A stretch of 64,000 nt of DNA from Paenibacillus sp. FSL R5-0345 (lineage in GTDB: Bacteria; Bacillota; Bacilli; Paenibacillales; Paenibacillaceae). A program made the position numbers and the translations under genes. Position 1 is the first letter of the stretch, and the number at the start of each line of letters is the position of its first letter. Below are positions 35,559-45,384 of this stretch, one piece after another. The DNA is taken from assembly GCF_000758585.1 (NCBI RefSeq), contig NZ_CP009281.1:3348001-3412000 (forward strand). The letters are read 5' to 3'. Under the pieces are notes generated by a model. That model did no database searches. It was given only the letters and a program-made list of their open reading frames with translations, and had not been told where the DNA came from.

Positions 35559-36452
35559 ATGGTTAAACCAATTATCACTAACAAAATCGGTGTTATCGTA
35601 GACAGTTTTCAGGTTGGAGTAAAAGAGGGATTGCGCAAGGCAAAAGAAGCAGGGGCTGATGGAGTTCAGATTTATGCGGTGCAAGGTGAATTTGATCCCG
35701 CTAACCTATCTCCGTCAGCCCGCCTTGAATGGAAGGAATACATCGCTTCACTGGGTCTCGAAATTTCTGCCCTCGTTGGAGATTTAGGCGGACATGGATT
35801 TCAGGACCCTGCACAGAACCGAGCCAAAATCGAAAAGTCCAAACGCATTATGGAGCTGGCCAAGGAGCTAGGTACAGATATAGTTACTACACATATCGGT
35901 ATTGTTCCCTCGGACCACACCAGTAAAATTTATGAAACCATGCATATCGCTTGTGAGGAACTAAGCAGATACGCGCATGAGATGAATTCTTACTTTGCGA
36001 TTGAGACTGGGCCAGAACCCGCTGCGCGTCTGAAGACGTTCCTCGACGGTTTGGGTTCCAAAGGGGTTTCTGTTAATTTTGACCCGGCCAACATGGTGAT
36101 GGTGACTGGTGATGATCCCGTGCAAGGTGTTCATACACTAAAAGACTACATTGTACACACCCATGCTAAAGATGGTCTCAAACTTGCCGATATCGATCCG
36201 CGCGATGTTTACGGTCAATATGGTTATGAAGCACCCGCATTAGACCATGAGAAGATGGCTGAAATGGCCGAGACCGGCTCGGCGTTCCGTGAAGTTCCAC
36301 TTGGAGCAGGTTCTGTTGACTGGAACAACTATCTGCAAGCGCTGAATGACATCGGTTATACAGGATTCCTGACCATAGAACGGGAAGTTGGCACTAATCC
36401 AGAGGAAGATATCCGCCAGGCTGTCAATTTTTTAAAGGGCTTTCGGGTCTGA
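35559..36452 (+). CDS. Second sugar phosphate isomerase/epimerase (TIM barrel)
   Basis: The 297-residue protein is a second member of the same fold, clearly distinct from its neighbour. It has KEAGADGVQIYAVQGEF, SYFAIETGPEPAARL (Glu), VSVNFDPANMVM (Asp), IVHTHAKDGLKL (His) and GYTGFLTIEREVG (Glu). An AAGGAGG site lies 12 bases upstream. It completes the three-gene operon. Two TIM barrels next to one Gfo/Idh/MocA enzyme are common in gene sets acting on inositols or 3-keto-glycosides; the exact substrate is not shown. Confidence 0.88.
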   Translation: MVKPIITNKIGVIVDSFQVGVKEGLRKAKEAGADGVQIYAVQGEFDPANLSPSARLEWKEYIASLGLEISALVGDLGGHGFQDPAQNRAKIEKSKRIMELAKELGTDIVTTHIGIVPSDHTSKIYETMHIACEELSRYAHEMNSYFAIETGPEPAARLKTFLDGLGSKGVSVNFDPANMVMVTGDDPVQGVHTLKDYIVHTHAKDGLKLADIDPRDVYGQYGYEAPALDHEKMAEMAETGSAFREVPLGAGSVDWNNYLQALNDIGYTGFLTIEREVGTNPEEDIRQAVNFLKGFRV

Positions 36453-36504
36453 ATGTGGTAGTAATAAAGATTAAATCGTTCATCCAACCTTTGGGATAAA
36501 AGAG

Positions 36505-36548
36505 AAGCTGCCTTACAGGAGAACAGGCCTGTACGGTGGCTTTTTAAG
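36505..36548 (+). terminator. Probable terminator after the sugar operon
   Basis: AAGCTGCCTTACAGG pairs imperfectly with CCTGTACGGTGGCTT, followed by TTTTAAG. Confidence 0.65.
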
Positions 36549-36677
36549 TATCTGATCCAATTGCTACAGGCTAGGTTTGATCTAGATAATACTTTTTAAT
36601 AGGTGATAAATTTCATTTTTTGCAACTTTATCCTCTATTTGGCGTTAAAGAAGAGAGAATACGAAGGGGGAGCCTAT

Positions 36678-38612
36678 ATGAAAAGGATAAATCTACTAGC
36701 CCTTTTAGCAGTCATTTCAGTAATCATTGTTGGATGTATAAATACAGGGAATAAGGATAAAGCGAATCAAATGCTGATCGATATAAGCTCTGTTCATTCC
36801 ATAACAATCCTGAGCGATAGCGGTGAATCGATGACCCTAACGGACAGCAAGTTAATAAAACAATTCAAAGCTATACATACTGCTGAGTATGACAGCGCCA
36901 AGCTTGATATTGCAGCACCTGATTATGAAGCTATTGTTGAAATGAAAAATAAAGAAAACGAAAAGTTCTCATTCTGGATTAAGGGCGAGAATCAAGGTCT
37001 TTTCACCAAATCAGGACAAAATGGACATTACAAATTGCCGGAAACAGAAAAAGCAGTATTGCTTCACTTATTTCAAACAAATGATCAACAAACAGAAACC
37101 GATAATCTAAAAATCGATGAGGACATAAAGCGAATTACAATAGCGAACTCTCTAGCACATGGTTCTGTGAATGCTAACATAAAGGAAGAATACATAGATC
37201 ATGAAACCATAGAAATTTTCGTCCGAGCCATCCGTAACGCTGTACAAATACCAGGGATTTTAAATACCGCAACTCCTAACTACGATATTGTTCTGATTTC
37301 AGATAATCATAAATATGCCTTTCATTTATGGATTAACGAATCAAGTGAGCAAGGCATGTTAATGAATGTGAACGAAACGAGCACAGGTTACAGCCTTACT
37401 AAGGAATCAACTGCCGAGTTAAAAAAGATTACGTTCATGGCTTCAACATTTAAGGGGCTGGAGTTTAATGCAGTACGGAGCTCTAATGGAGATCTGGTGG
37501 CTAAACCAATAGGCATATCCGAAAATAACTATATATTAAACGGTGGAGCAGTAGTTGAACTGCAGGGAATCACATATCACACCATTCATTTTTTCTATGG
37601 CGACCACAACGCAGTCAATGCTTTGCTAGCCCATGATCCTGCTACGGATGAGGTTAAGGTGAATTGGAGTGATGAGCTGAACGATTCCAATAATCGTTGG
37701 AACAATGCCTTTATGAACAACTATAATATGCTAATCCCGTTGGACGAGGATCATCTATTATTTCTGGAATCGGATCTGACGAAAGAAGCTGGGAAATATC
37801 ATTTGTCCTCATATAATGTTATTACAGGAACAATCGAACGACTTCGGGAAGACTTTTGGCCGCTTTCTGATGATTATGATTACATTTATAAATTTCAATG
37901 GAAAGCTGATGAGCAAAAATTGTTTATGCAGAGTTACCTCGGTAATGTATGGATCTTTGATTTGAAGAAAGGAAAGGACGATGTCCATCTTCTGAAATAT
38001 CGCGTAATCCCTCATTCAACGACTGGGGCGCCATCCCTATTTCTTTCACCAACCTTTAAGAGATTTGTACATGATGATGAGAGCGGGCAATTAACCTTTT
38101 ATGATGATAATGGAGCTTCGCTACGTACTGTACCGTTACCACAAGAGCAATATATACCTTCTGAGAAAATAAAGTGGAACCCGGCGGGCACGATTGCTTG
38201 GATGGATACAGCAGAGATCAACCAAAACCGAATCCATGACATCGATATCGATTATTTGAAAATAGCTCCACAAAAAATTATTTTTTATAATCAGGATGGA
38301 CTTCCTATCAGCTTTATTAAGACTGATAGCGACCAAGAAGATGCAGCGGTTGAAGTTGTAGGATGGATGGACGCTAATGTAGCAGTGATAAAATCCTATT
38401 CAGTAGAACTTTTGTACAAGGATACTATAGGGCTGAAGGTTAAGAATGTTTCTTATTATCTCTATGATGTAAAAAAGAAGCAGAGGGGTGTCAGCTATTC
38501 ATCAATTCCCTCCAGTGCAACCGTTACTACAGATCAACGAATGGATGATGCCGATAATGAGGGGAATATCACTGTAAGTTCTAAAGAAATCACCTACAAA
38601 AAAGGAAAATAA
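36678..38612 (+). CDS. Large lipoprotein of unknown function
   Basis: About 644 residues. The N-terminus MKRINLLALLAVISVIIVGC is a lipoprotein signal with the lipobox VIIVGC. The first 250 residues hold two similar blocks (ISSVHSITILSDSGESMTLT and IDEDIKRITIANSLAHGS), suggesting an internal repeat. The rest is rich in WxxD- and YxxY-type strands like a beta propeller (DVHLLKYRVIPHS, KWNPAGTIAWMDT). I recognise no enzyme motif. The ATG at 36678 lies behind GAAGGGGGA; an open reading from 36603 lacks a site and would break the signal. Function unknown. Confidence 0.8.
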   Translation: MKRINLLALLAVISVIIVGCINTGNKDKANQMLIDISSVHSITILSDSGESMTLTDSKLIKQFKAIHTAEYDSAKLDIAAPDYEAIVEMKNKENEKFSFWIKGENQGLFTKSGQNGHYKLPETEKAVLLHLFQTNDQQTETDNLKIDEDIKRITIANSLAHGSVNANIKEEYIDHETIEIFVRAIRNAVQIPGILNTATPNYDIVLISDNHKYAFHLWINESSEQGMLMNVNETSTGYSLTKESTAELKKITFMASTFKGLEFNAVRSSNGDLVAKPIGISENNYILNGGAVVELQGITYHTIHFFYGDHNAVNALLAHDPATDEVKVNWSDELNDSNNRWNNAFMNNYNMLIPLDEDHLLFLESDLTKEAGKYHLSSYNVITGTIERLREDFWPLSDDYDYIYKFQWKADEQKLFMQSYLGNVWIFDLKKGKDDVHLLKYRVIPHSTTGAPSLFLSPTFKRFVHDDESGQLTFYDDNGASLRTVPLPQEQYIPSEKIKWNPAGTIAWMDTAEINQNRIHDIDIDYLKIAPQKIIFYNQDGLPISFIKTDSDQEDAAVEVVGWMDANVAVIKSYSVELLYKDTIGLKVKNVSYYLYDVKKKQRGVSYSSIPSSATVTTDQRMDDADNEGNITVSSKEITYKKGK

Positions 38613-38646
38613 AAAAGCCTCGGGAAGCTTCCCGAAGCTTTTTTAT
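38612..38646 (+). terminator. Rho-independent terminator after the lipoprotein gene
   Basis: AAAAAAGC, TCGGGAAGCTTCCCGA and GCTTTTTT form a strong hairpin with A and T flanks. Confidence 0.85.
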
Positions 38647-38750
38647 TATTTCAAGACATATTAATCTTCGTCATTGATAAGCTGCAAGTGAAAAGCGTTT
38701 CGAAGGAAACGCAGGCACGCAATGAGTCAGTATGAACTCAAAGTCTATAT

Positions 38751-39284
38751 TTATCCTGCTGTAGTACGAACTAAAGGTAGTAGGTCTAGTTGGAAACCCT
38801 GTACCAGGGTTTCGCCGTTCATAAGATCGGTCTCATACGCCCGTTTGAAGCCTAAGCGATAGTAGAGCTTGATTGCTGAAGCCATCATTTCTGAGGTATG
38901 CAGATTTAAAGTGGCGGCACCCAACTCGCGGGATCTCTTTGCAGCTTCGTGAATCAGATGGGTCGCAACGCCGAGGCCTCGTGCTGAGGGGGATACGGCA
39001 AGCAGGCGCAGGATAGGGGAGTGAATGCCTAGCTCTGGCTTACCGTATGCCGTTTCCGAGGAAGAGAACAATAGTGCGCTACCAACGATTTGCTCATTGA
39101 GCTCAGCAATGATTCGCACAATTGGGGCATCTCCATGGACTGAATCAAGAAGCGATTTCCGGTATTCCAGCCATAATGGTTCGGGCATGATCTTTGAATA
39201 TTGGTGGTAAGCGTGGAGTATCACTTCAGCGATGGCATCACGATCATGATTCTCAGCTTCACGGATAATAATCTTTTGTGACAT
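38751..39284 (-). CDS. GNAT-family N-acetyltransferase
   Basis: About 177 residues. It starts MSQKIIIREAENHDRDAIAE and has LRLLAVSPSARGLGVATHLI, the acetyl-CoA-binding V-x-P-x-x-R-G-x-G/A motif, followed by ATLNLHTSEMMASAIKLYYR and LGFKRAYETDL. The ATG at 39284 follows AAAGGGG; a TTG seven codons earlier overlaps that site. The acceptor is unknown. It is convergent with the lipoprotein gene. Confidence 0.87.
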   Translation of the reverse strand: MSQKIIIREAENHDRDAIAEVILHAYHQYSKIMPEPLWLEYRKSLLDSVHGDAPIVRIIAELNEQIVGSALLFSSSETAYGKPELGIHSPILRLLAVSPSARGLGVATHLIHEAAKRSRELGAATLNLHTSEMMASAIKLYYRLGFKRAYETDLMNGETLVQGFQLDLLPLVRTTAG

Positions 39285-39304
39285 ATTCTCGCGATCCCCT
39301 TTCA

Positions 39305-39647
39305 ATTAAATGTATAGTTCATACGAATGGAGTCATTATATACGATAATTCCGAGTTATATAAGTGGTATTTTATAATTTTGATAAATGAATAGAAAAGC
39401 TTTATATGAAATAAACATAACAGTCGATTACAAAGGGATTCGATAACGCTTCTTCAGTTCAAACTTTGAACTTATGTATTTATTATGCGTCGGATTTTTT
39501 AAAATCCGATTATTTTACACGGAATTTAATTTGACAAAAAATGGGGGCGTGAATAAGATATAAACAAAATCTATAGGAAAGCAACGCTATATTTCATTGT
39601 TTTTTGATCGGAATAGTAAATTTAACAGAAATTTAGGGGGAATAGGG
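39305..39647 (+). promoter_or_regulatory. Control region of the LysR/cystine operon
   Basis: About 340 bases without a gene. It holds two perfect palindromes: AGTTCAAA-C-TTTGAACT at 39456-39472 and TCGGATTTT-TT-AAAATCCGA at 39490-39509. A promoter TTGACA (39531-39536), 17-base spacer, TAAGAT (39554-39559) follows. The second palindrome has a T run within it and could also fold as a short terminator, but it lies upstream of the promoter. LysR autoregulation is likely. Confidence 0.55.
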
Positions 39648-40541
39648 ATGAACATTGAAAATATTGAGGCTTTTGTCTACATCAACCATTATGGAAGCTT
39701 CAATAAAGCGGCCGAAGTCCTATATATTTCTCAGCCGACAGTTACGGCACGGATTCAATCGCTCGAAAGGGAATTGGATTGCAGAGTGTTTGATCGGTTG
39801 GGTAAGCAGATTAGCCTAACGGATAAAGGGAAGCAATTTCTTCCCTATGCCCAGCAGATTCTCCAGATCTATCAGAACGGTAAACATCAGGTTCAGGCCA
39901 AGGGGCATATTCCGAATGAGCTGAGGATTGGCAGTACTGTCTCGGTGTCCAATTATCTAATGCCCCATCTAATGCTTCATTTGAAGCGTAAGTATCCGCA
40001 TATCACGATCAAGCTGATGACAGCTTCTACGGAAGTGTTAATTGATAAACTGAAATCCAAAGAGCTAGATCTGGCTTTTATTCGGAAGGTCGTAAATCCA
40101 GCCATTCAAGCCTTTCCTTTCTGCGAAGACCCCATTTCGCTGTATGTAGAGAAGGGGCATCGCTTAGCAAATGCACAACGTACATCGCTGGAAGATATTC
40201 GCCAGGAGACGTTAGTCTTTTTTGAATGTGGGTCTTTGGATTGGATGCGGCTACATCGTGTATTTGAGAGCATGGAACAGCCGCCGAAGATTGATTATCA
40301 GGTGGATAACCTGGAGACGGCCAAGAAGCTGGTGTTGAAAAAAGCAGGCATATGTTTTCTTCCGGCACTCAGTGTACAAGAAGAGGTATCGGCAGGGACG
40401 TTAGTACGGGTGGATATTGCGGAGACGGAAGGCATCTCCTTACGAACCAGCCTGATTTCACTTAATGGTGAGAACACTGAATTCATAGAAACTCTACTTG
40501 AACTCGGGATTGGTAAAATGGGAGATCGACTAATTGTATAG
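39648..40541 (+). CDS. LysR-family regulator, YtlI-like by context
   Basis: About 297 residues. The N-terminal HTH reads IEAFVYINHYGSFNKAAEVL followed by YISQPTVTARIQSLERELDC. The C-terminal effector domain is of the periplasmic-binding type (ELRIGSTVSVSNYLMPHLML onward). The ATG at 39648 has AGGGGG 7 bases upstream. In B. subtilis the LysR protein YtlI activates the ytmI-ytnM operon under sulfur limitation. The same gene order here suggests the same job, though here the regulator lies on the same strand as the operon. Confidence 0.87.
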   Translation: MNIENIEAFVYINHYGSFNKAAEVLYISQPTVTARIQSLERELDCRVFDRLGKQISLTDKGKQFLPYAQQILQIYQNGKHQVQAKGHIPNELRIGSTVSVSNYLMPHLMLHLKRKYPHITIKLMTASTEVLIDKLKSKELDLAFIRKVVNPAIQAFPFCEDPISLYVEKGHRLANAQRTSLEDIRQETLVFFECGSLDWMRLHRVFESMEQPPKIDYQVDNLETAKKLVLKKAGICFLPALSVQEEVSAGTLVRVDIAETEGISLRTSLISLNGENTEFIETLLELGIGKMGDRLIV

Positions 40542-40658
40542 ATGTATTAAAAAACTCTATTAGCGCATCGGCACATGCAGTGATAAAGTTAATTGCATAT
40601 AATCACGACTATTTCGATAGGAATTATAAATTTAATTCGAAAGGATGGAGAGCTTGCG

Positions 40659-41174
40659 ATGAGTGAGACATACAGGCTGGCAGAACTGAAAGATGCGGAG
40701 AATTTGCTAGAGGTTACATACCGTGCTTATGAGCTGATTCGTGAGCTCGGGCTGCATTGGCCGGCGGCTACAGCTGACTTGGCACTTATTGAAGACAATA
40801 TTGCTACGAATGAGTGTTATGTGCTTGAAGTTGATGGAACGATCGTTGCAACGATAACCCTCTCAAAAGAAGAAGAGATTAAGAAGATTAGCCCACTTCC
40901 TTTTATTAAATGGTTTGCTGCTCATCCGGATTTCAGTAACAGAGGTTATGGTGGAAAGCTTCTGGATTGGGTGGAAGAGCACATTATTGCTGGACAATTG
41001 GGTTCGGCTGCGGTCACGCTGGCAACGGCGAAGAAGCACCCATGGTTAGTTCAAATGTATGAACGCCGGGGGTATGAACGGTTTCTGGAGCTGGACCAGC
41101 AGAATGGTGACGGCATTATGTATCTGATGAAAAAAACACTTATAGATAAACCACAATTCATTCAAAGGGGATAG
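40659..41174 (+). CDS. GNAT N-acetyltransferase (YtmI/SnaA-like)
   Basis: About 171 residues, beginning MSETYRLAELKDAENLLEVT and holding FAAHPDFSNRGYGGKLLDWV, the acetyl-CoA-binding segment, then TLATAKKHPWLVQMYERRGY. This matches the first gene of the B. subtilis ytmI operon, reported to N-acetylate S-modified cysteines. The ATG at 40659 lies behind AAAGGATGGAG. It is followed after 4 bases by the binding-protein gene. Confidence 0.82.
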   Translation: MSETYRLAELKDAENLLEVTYRAYELIRELGLHWPAATADLALIEDNIATNECYVLEVDGTIVATITLSKEEEIKKISPLPFIKWFAAHPDFSNRGYGGKLLDWVEEHIIAGQLGSAAVTLATAKKHPWLVQMYERRGYERFLELDQQNGDGIMYLMKKTLIDKPQFIQRG

Positions 41175-41178
41175 AACA

Positions 41179-42030
41179 ATGAAAAAGTCCATTTCACTAG
41201 TAATTGCATCGTTATTGACACTGGCGATTGCCGGTTGCGGAAACAGCAGCACGAACAGCAGTAAGAACAGAAATGTGTCTGATGCCACAACACCAGCTAA
41301 TGCTTCGGAAAAGGCAACTAAAATCATCGTAGGTACGGGTACTGCTTTTCCGAAAGTCTGCTTCATAGATGAGAACGGCAAGCTTACAGGCTTCGATGTA
41401 GAACTGCTCAAAGAAATCGATAAGCAGCTGCCAGAATATGAATTTGAGTTTCAAACCATGGATTTCAGTAATTTGCTGCTGAGTCTGGAAACTAAAAAAA
41501 TCGACCTTGTCGCCCATGTCATGGAGAAAAATCCAGAGAGGGAATTGAAATATTCTTTTAACAAAGAAGCCTATGCCCACTGGAGAAACCGCATCGTAGT
41601 GGCGAAAGATAATGATTCGATCCAATCACTCGATGATCTTAAAGGAAAAAAGGTGTTAGTCGGTGCGACAAGCGCACAAGCGCAAATTCTGGAGAACTAC
41701 AATAAAGAGCATGACAATGCAATTAATATCGTGTATCAGAACGGTGCAGCGAATGATACCGTCGCACAGATTAGTACTGGGCGTGTGGACGCTACGCTAG
41801 CTGCAGATTTTGTCCTGCCGATCATTGATCCGCAGAGTCAGCTAAAAGCTTCGGGCGACGAGCTGTCCTCCGCAGACATCCTCTATGTTTTCCGTAAGGA
41901 TGATGCCGATTCACAAAAGCTGTCAGATGCGATTGACAGTGCGATTAAAGAGCTGAAGACAAACGGAACACTGGGTAAGCTGAGCACGGAATGGCTGGGT
42001 GCGGATGTTACAGCGGATTCGGTTAAATGA
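41179..42030 (+). CDS. Amino-acid ABC transporter substrate-binding lipoprotein (cystine-type)
   Basis: The 283-residue protein starts with a lipoprotein signal (MKKSISLVIASLLTLAIAGC). It then has the family-3 solute-binding core: GTAFPKVCFIDENGKLTGFD, VELLKEIDKQL, DLVAHVMEKNPERELKYSFN, SLDDLKGKKVLVGATSAQAQ and GRVDATLAADFVL. This is the TcyK type of the B. subtilis ytm operon. That operon has two binding proteins, here there is one. Ligands are probably cystine or related S-substituted cysteines. Confidence 0.9.
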   Translation: MKKSISLVIASLLTLAIAGCGNSSTNSSKNRNVSDATTPANASEKATKIIVGTGTAFPKVCFIDENGKLTGFDVELLKEIDKQLPEYEFEFQTMDFSNLLLSLETKKIDLVAHVMEKNPERELKYSFNKEAYAHWRNRIVVAKDNDSIQSLDDLKGKKVLVGATSAQAQILENYNKEHDNAINIVYQNGAANDTVAQISTGRVDATLAADFVLPIIDPQSQLKASGDELSSADILYVFRKDDADSQKLSDAIDSAIKELKTNGTLGKLSTEWLGADVTADSVK

Positions 42031-42063
42031 TTGAACCGGTGAGCACGGGAAGGGAGGGAATAT

Positions 42064-42849
42064 ATGGGCGCACAGTTTGATATCAGTTTTGTATTTTCGT
42101 TTTTGCCTAAGTTACTAGGGACTTTAAGCACCACGCTTCTGATTGTCGCCTGTTCTCTACTGACAGGAATTATTGTCGGCTTTCTCGTAGCTCTGCCAAG
42201 ACTTTATAAAGTGCCTGTGTTAAAGACCCTCTCCGAAATCTATATTTCTTTTTTTCGGGGAACTCCGATTCTTATCCAGCTCTTCTTGTTTTATTATGGT
42301 TTGCCTGAAATCATGAAGCTGGTCCATGTGGATATGACCCGAACTCCAGTACTTGTCTTTGTGATTCTGACCTACGGTCTGCATACGGGAGCATACATGT
42401 CCGAAATGATTAGGGCTTCTGTGATGGCGGTGGATAAGGGGCAGGTGGAGGCTGCATATGCTGCGGGGATGACTGGGTTTCAAGCTTTTACACGAATCGT
42501 GCTGCCCCAAGCGCTAGGTATAGCAGTTCCGGTATTCTCCAATCTAGTAATTGCACTACTGAAAGATACGTCATTAGCTTTTACCCTCGGGGTGATGGAA
42601 ATGTCAGGTAAAGCTCAGACGCTTGGCAGTCTAACACAGCATTTTATTGAAACGTATATCGCGCTTGCGCTTATCTATCTGGTCATCAGCTTTACGATTG
42701 AGAAGCTGCTGCTTGTAGCAGAGCACCATCTGCTGAGGCATGAGAAACAGAATACACCGGAGAAAAATTTGTTCAAAATCAACAAAAGCTGGTCCTACCG
42801 TCGCATTATTGCAGAATTAGGAACGGGCAAAGGAGGCACCGGATTATGA
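42064..42849 (+). CDS. Amino-acid ABC transporter permease (TcyL-like)
   Basis: The 261-residue membrane protein has about five helices. The cytoplasmic coupling loop reads AAYAAGMTGFQAFTRIVLPQ (the EAA motif), preceded by YISFFRGTPILIQLFLFYYG, typical of the His/Glu/Gln/Arg/opine permease family. Its end overlaps the second permease by 4 bases. It forms a heterodimeric channel with that protein. Confidence 0.92.
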   Translation: MGAQFDISFVFSFLPKLLGTLSTTLLIVACSLLTGIIVGFLVALPRLYKVPVLKTLSEIYISFFRGTPILIQLFLFYYGLPEIMKLVHVDMTRTPVLVFVILTYGLHTGAYMSEMIRASVMAVDKGQVEAAYAAGMTGFQAFTRIVLPQALGIAVPVFSNLVIALLKDTSLAFTLGVMEMSGKAQTLGSLTQHFIETYIALALIYLVISFTIEKLLLVAEHHLLRHEKQNTPEKNLFKINKSWSYRRIIAELGTGKGGTGL

Positions 42850-43556
42850 AACTAGACCCATCGTTTATATGGACCGCTCTGGTGCAAATTCTGAGTGCAA
42901 TTCCTACGACCTTATATATCACCTGTGTCTCTGTGTTAATTGGTTTTGTGATTGGCGTGGCTGTAGCCTTAATCCGGCTATACAGAGTTCCACTGCTCTA
43001 CCCCTTGGCAGTTGGTTATGTAACTTTCATCCGAGGGACACCGATGCTGACGCATCTGCTGCTTATATATTTTGGGCTTCCTGTACTGATTGATGGTCTG
43101 GCGGCGCATTTCGGCTGGAGCTTTAGGTCGGTTTCGATTCCGATGATAGGTTTTGCATATATTTCGTTCTCGATTACAGCTGGAGCTTATATGTCAGAGG
43201 TCGTCCGTTCCGGTCTGCTCGCTGTGGATCGTGGTCAGCTAGAAGCGGCCCACTCTATCGGTATGACTACGCCCCAATCACTGAAGCGGATTGTTTTTCC
43301 TCAAGCGCTGGCGGCAAGTCTGCCTAATCTTTCGAATTCAGTAATCGGTATGCTGCACGGATCTACCCTAGCTTTTACCGTTTCGGTGGTGGATATCAAT
43401 GCTAAAGCACAGATAGTGGCTTCGACGAACTGGAAGTTTTTTGAGGCTTATTTAGCGGCAGCGCTGATCTTCTGGGCACTAACGTTTCTGATCGAACGCG
43501 TGACGTCGGTCATTGAGAGAAGGATCAATCTGTACAATCGAGGTGGAGTAGCATGA
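42846..43556 (+). CDS. Amino-acid ABC transporter permease (TcyM-like)
   Basis: A 236-residue permease of the same family, with [20 protein letters not shown] and the coupling loop [20 protein letters not shown]. It overlaps both neighbours by 4 bases (ATGA), showing tight translational coupling with the other permease and the ATPase. Confidence 0.92.
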   Translation: MKLDPSFIWTALVQILSAIPTTLYITCVSVLIGFVIGVAVALIRLYRVPLLYPLAVGYVTFIRGTPMLTHLLLIYFGLPVLIDGLAAHFGWSFRSVSIPMIGFAYISFSITAGAYMSEVVRSGLLAVDRGQLEAAHSIGMTTPQSLKRIVFPQALAASLPNLSNSVIGMLHGSTLAFTVSVVDINAKAQIVASTNWKFFEAYLAAALIFWALTFLIERVTSVIERRINLYNRGGVA

Positions 43557-44305
43557 TCAAACTTGCACAAATTTCGAAGTCATTCGGTCGGAATCAGGTG
43601 TTAAACAATATAGATTTAACGGTGACGAAGGGAGAGGTTGTCGTCATTCTCGGTCCCAGTGGCTCAGGCAAAACGACTCTCTTACGCTGCGTGAATTATC
43701 TGGAGAAGCCAAGTAGCGGAGAGATCGCTATCGGCGATTTCAAAGTAGACTGCAAACATGCTCGTAAAAAGGAGATTCATCAGCTTAGGCAAAAAACGGC
43801 AATGGTATTTCAGCAGTACAATTTATTCCGTCATAAAACCGCGCTGGAGAACGTGATGGAAGGGCTGCTAATTGTCAAAAAGCTTCCGAAGGACGAAGCG
43901 AGAAAGCGGAGTATAGCGCTGCTTGAAAAGGTTGGTCTTGCCAGCAAGCTGGACGCCTACCCGAGTCAGCTGTCCGGGGGTCAGCAGCAGCGTGTAGGGA
44001 TTGCTCGAGCCTTGGCGCTTGAGCCAGAGGTTATATTGTTCGACGAACCAACATCGGCGCTGGACCCTGAGTTAGTGGGTGAGGTGCTGGCTGTTATCCG
44101 AAAAATTGCCAAGGAAGGTATAACAATGATTGTAGTCACCCATGAAATGGGGTTTGCTCGTGATGTGGCAAATCATGTGGTTTTTATGGACGGAGGCGTC
44201 ATTGTTGAAGAAGGAACGCCGACAGAGTTGTTTAATCATCCGCGCGAAGAAAGAACGAAGCAGTTCCTAAAGCGGATCACACCTGAATTTAACTATTCCA
44301 TATAG
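43553..44305 (+). CDS. Amino-acid ABC transporter ATP-binding protein (TcyN-like)
   Basis: The 250-residue ATPase has all ABC motifs: Walker [12 protein letters not shown] near residue 34, the Q-loop in [17 protein letters not shown], signature [15 protein letters not shown] near 142, Walker [14 protein letters not shown] and switch His in VVTHEMGFA. It energises the importer. GGTGGAG lies upstream, within the preceding permease gene. Confidence 0.95.
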   Translation: MIKLAQISKSFGRNQVLNNIDLTVTKGEVVVILGPSGSGKTTLLRCVNYLEKPSSGEIAIGDFKVDCKHARKKEIHQLRQKTAMVFQQYNLFRHKTALENVMEGLLIVKKLPKDEARKRSIALLEKVGLASKLDAYPSQLSGGQQQRVGIARALALEPEVILFDEPTSALDPELVGEVLAVIRKIAKEGITMIVVTHEMGFARDVANHVVFMDGGVIVEEGTPTELFNHPREERTKQFLKRITPEFNYSI

Positions 44306-44316
44306 GAGGAAAAACA

Positions 44317-45333
44317 ATGGCTATTACAATCAGCGTACTCGATCAAAGTCCGATCTATCCGGGAGAAACGCCGGAGGAAGCATTCCAGCATACCATTAAG
44401 CTGGCACAACTGTCCGAGGAGCTTGGATTTCAACGATTCTGGGTTTCCGAGCATCATGACTCCGAGCAGGTAGCTGGTTCTTCCCCTGAAGTCCTCATCT
44501 CACATCTGTTGGCCAAAACAGAGCGCATTCGCATTGGATCAGGTGGCATTATGCTCCAGCATTACAGCCCGTATAAAGTGGCGGAGAACTTTAATGTACT
44601 AGCTACGCTGGCTCCTGGCCGAGTGGATCTTGGTGTGGGACGTGCTCCCGGCGGTCTCCCGCGCAGCACTCAGGCACTTCAGCAAGGAAGAGCTGAATCC
44701 CCTAGCCTAACGGACAAAATCATCGAGCTGGAGAAGTATGTACATAACCGGCTTGAAGAAAACCATCCGCTGGCAGGGTTGAAGGCAGGTCCCCTTCCTG
44801 GTACTCCGCCTGAGCTATATGTGCTTGGCGCGAGTGTAGGCAGTGCAGAGATTGCTGCTGAACTTGGATTACCTTATGTGTTCTCCTTATTTATAAATAG
44901 CGATAAGACAGTAGCGCTAGATGCTATTCGTTCTTACCGCAGCGGTTTTGTTTCTTCACAGGGCAGACAACCGCAAGCAATTATCGCTTTAGCACTAGTG
45001 GTGGCTGATACTGAAGAGGAAGCGAAAGAACTGGCAGGTGCGCATAAGTTGATTCGGATTCAGCTGGCAAGCGGAAAGAAGCTAACTGTTGGAACCCGGG
45101 AACAGGCGGAGGAGTTTGCCCGCCAGAGCAATGAAGCATACACGATTGAAGAGTTGGAACCAGAGATTACCAAAGGAACAAAGAACTCTGTACGTGAACA
45201 ACTGTTGGCACTTTCAGAGGCATCCGGTGTTGAGGAGTTCATCATAATTACGAATGTGCAGCCTTTTGACAAACGGCTCCGCTCCTTTGAGCTACTGAGC
45301 GAAGCAATCGCTGAAGTGCCGGCAGAGGCATAA
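44317..45333 (+). CDS. LLM-class flavin-dependent monooxygenase (YtmO/CmoO-like)
   Basis: The 338-residue TIM-barrel protein begins MAITISVLDQSPIYPGETPE. It has RFWVSEHHDSEQVAGSSPEV, IRIGSGGIMLQHYSPYKVAE and RVDLGVGRAPGG. It occupies the place of ytmO in the B. subtilis operon, whose product takes part in oxidising N-acetylated S-alkylcysteines. TAGGAGG lies upstream and the gap to the ATPase is 11 bases. It is distantly related to the protein at 173. Confidence 0.85.
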   Translation: MAITISVLDQSPIYPGETPEEAFQHTIKLAQLSEELGFQRFWVSEHHDSEQVAGSSPEVLISHLLAKTERIRIGSGGIMLQHYSPYKVAENFNVLATLAPGRVDLGVGRAPGGLPRSTQALQQGRAESPSLTDKIIELEKYVHNRLEENHPLAGLKAGPLPGTPPELYVLGASVGSAEIAAELGLPYVFSLFINSDKTVALDAIRSYRSGFVSSQGRQPQAIIALALVVADTEEEAKELAGAHKLIRIQLASGKKLTVGTREQAEEFARQSNEAYTIEELEPEITKGTKNSVREQLLALSEASGVEEFIIITNVQPFDKRLRSFELLSEAIAEVPAEA

Positions 45334-45384
45334 GCCGGCGGATCAGGATCACACGGGAAATCGTTTAAAGGAGGGTGACTGTAT

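Noticed and set aside
38689..38702. TGAAAAGCGTTTCG, a good match to a cre site
   Set aside because: It lies between the 3' ends of two convergent genes, so it has no promoter to control.
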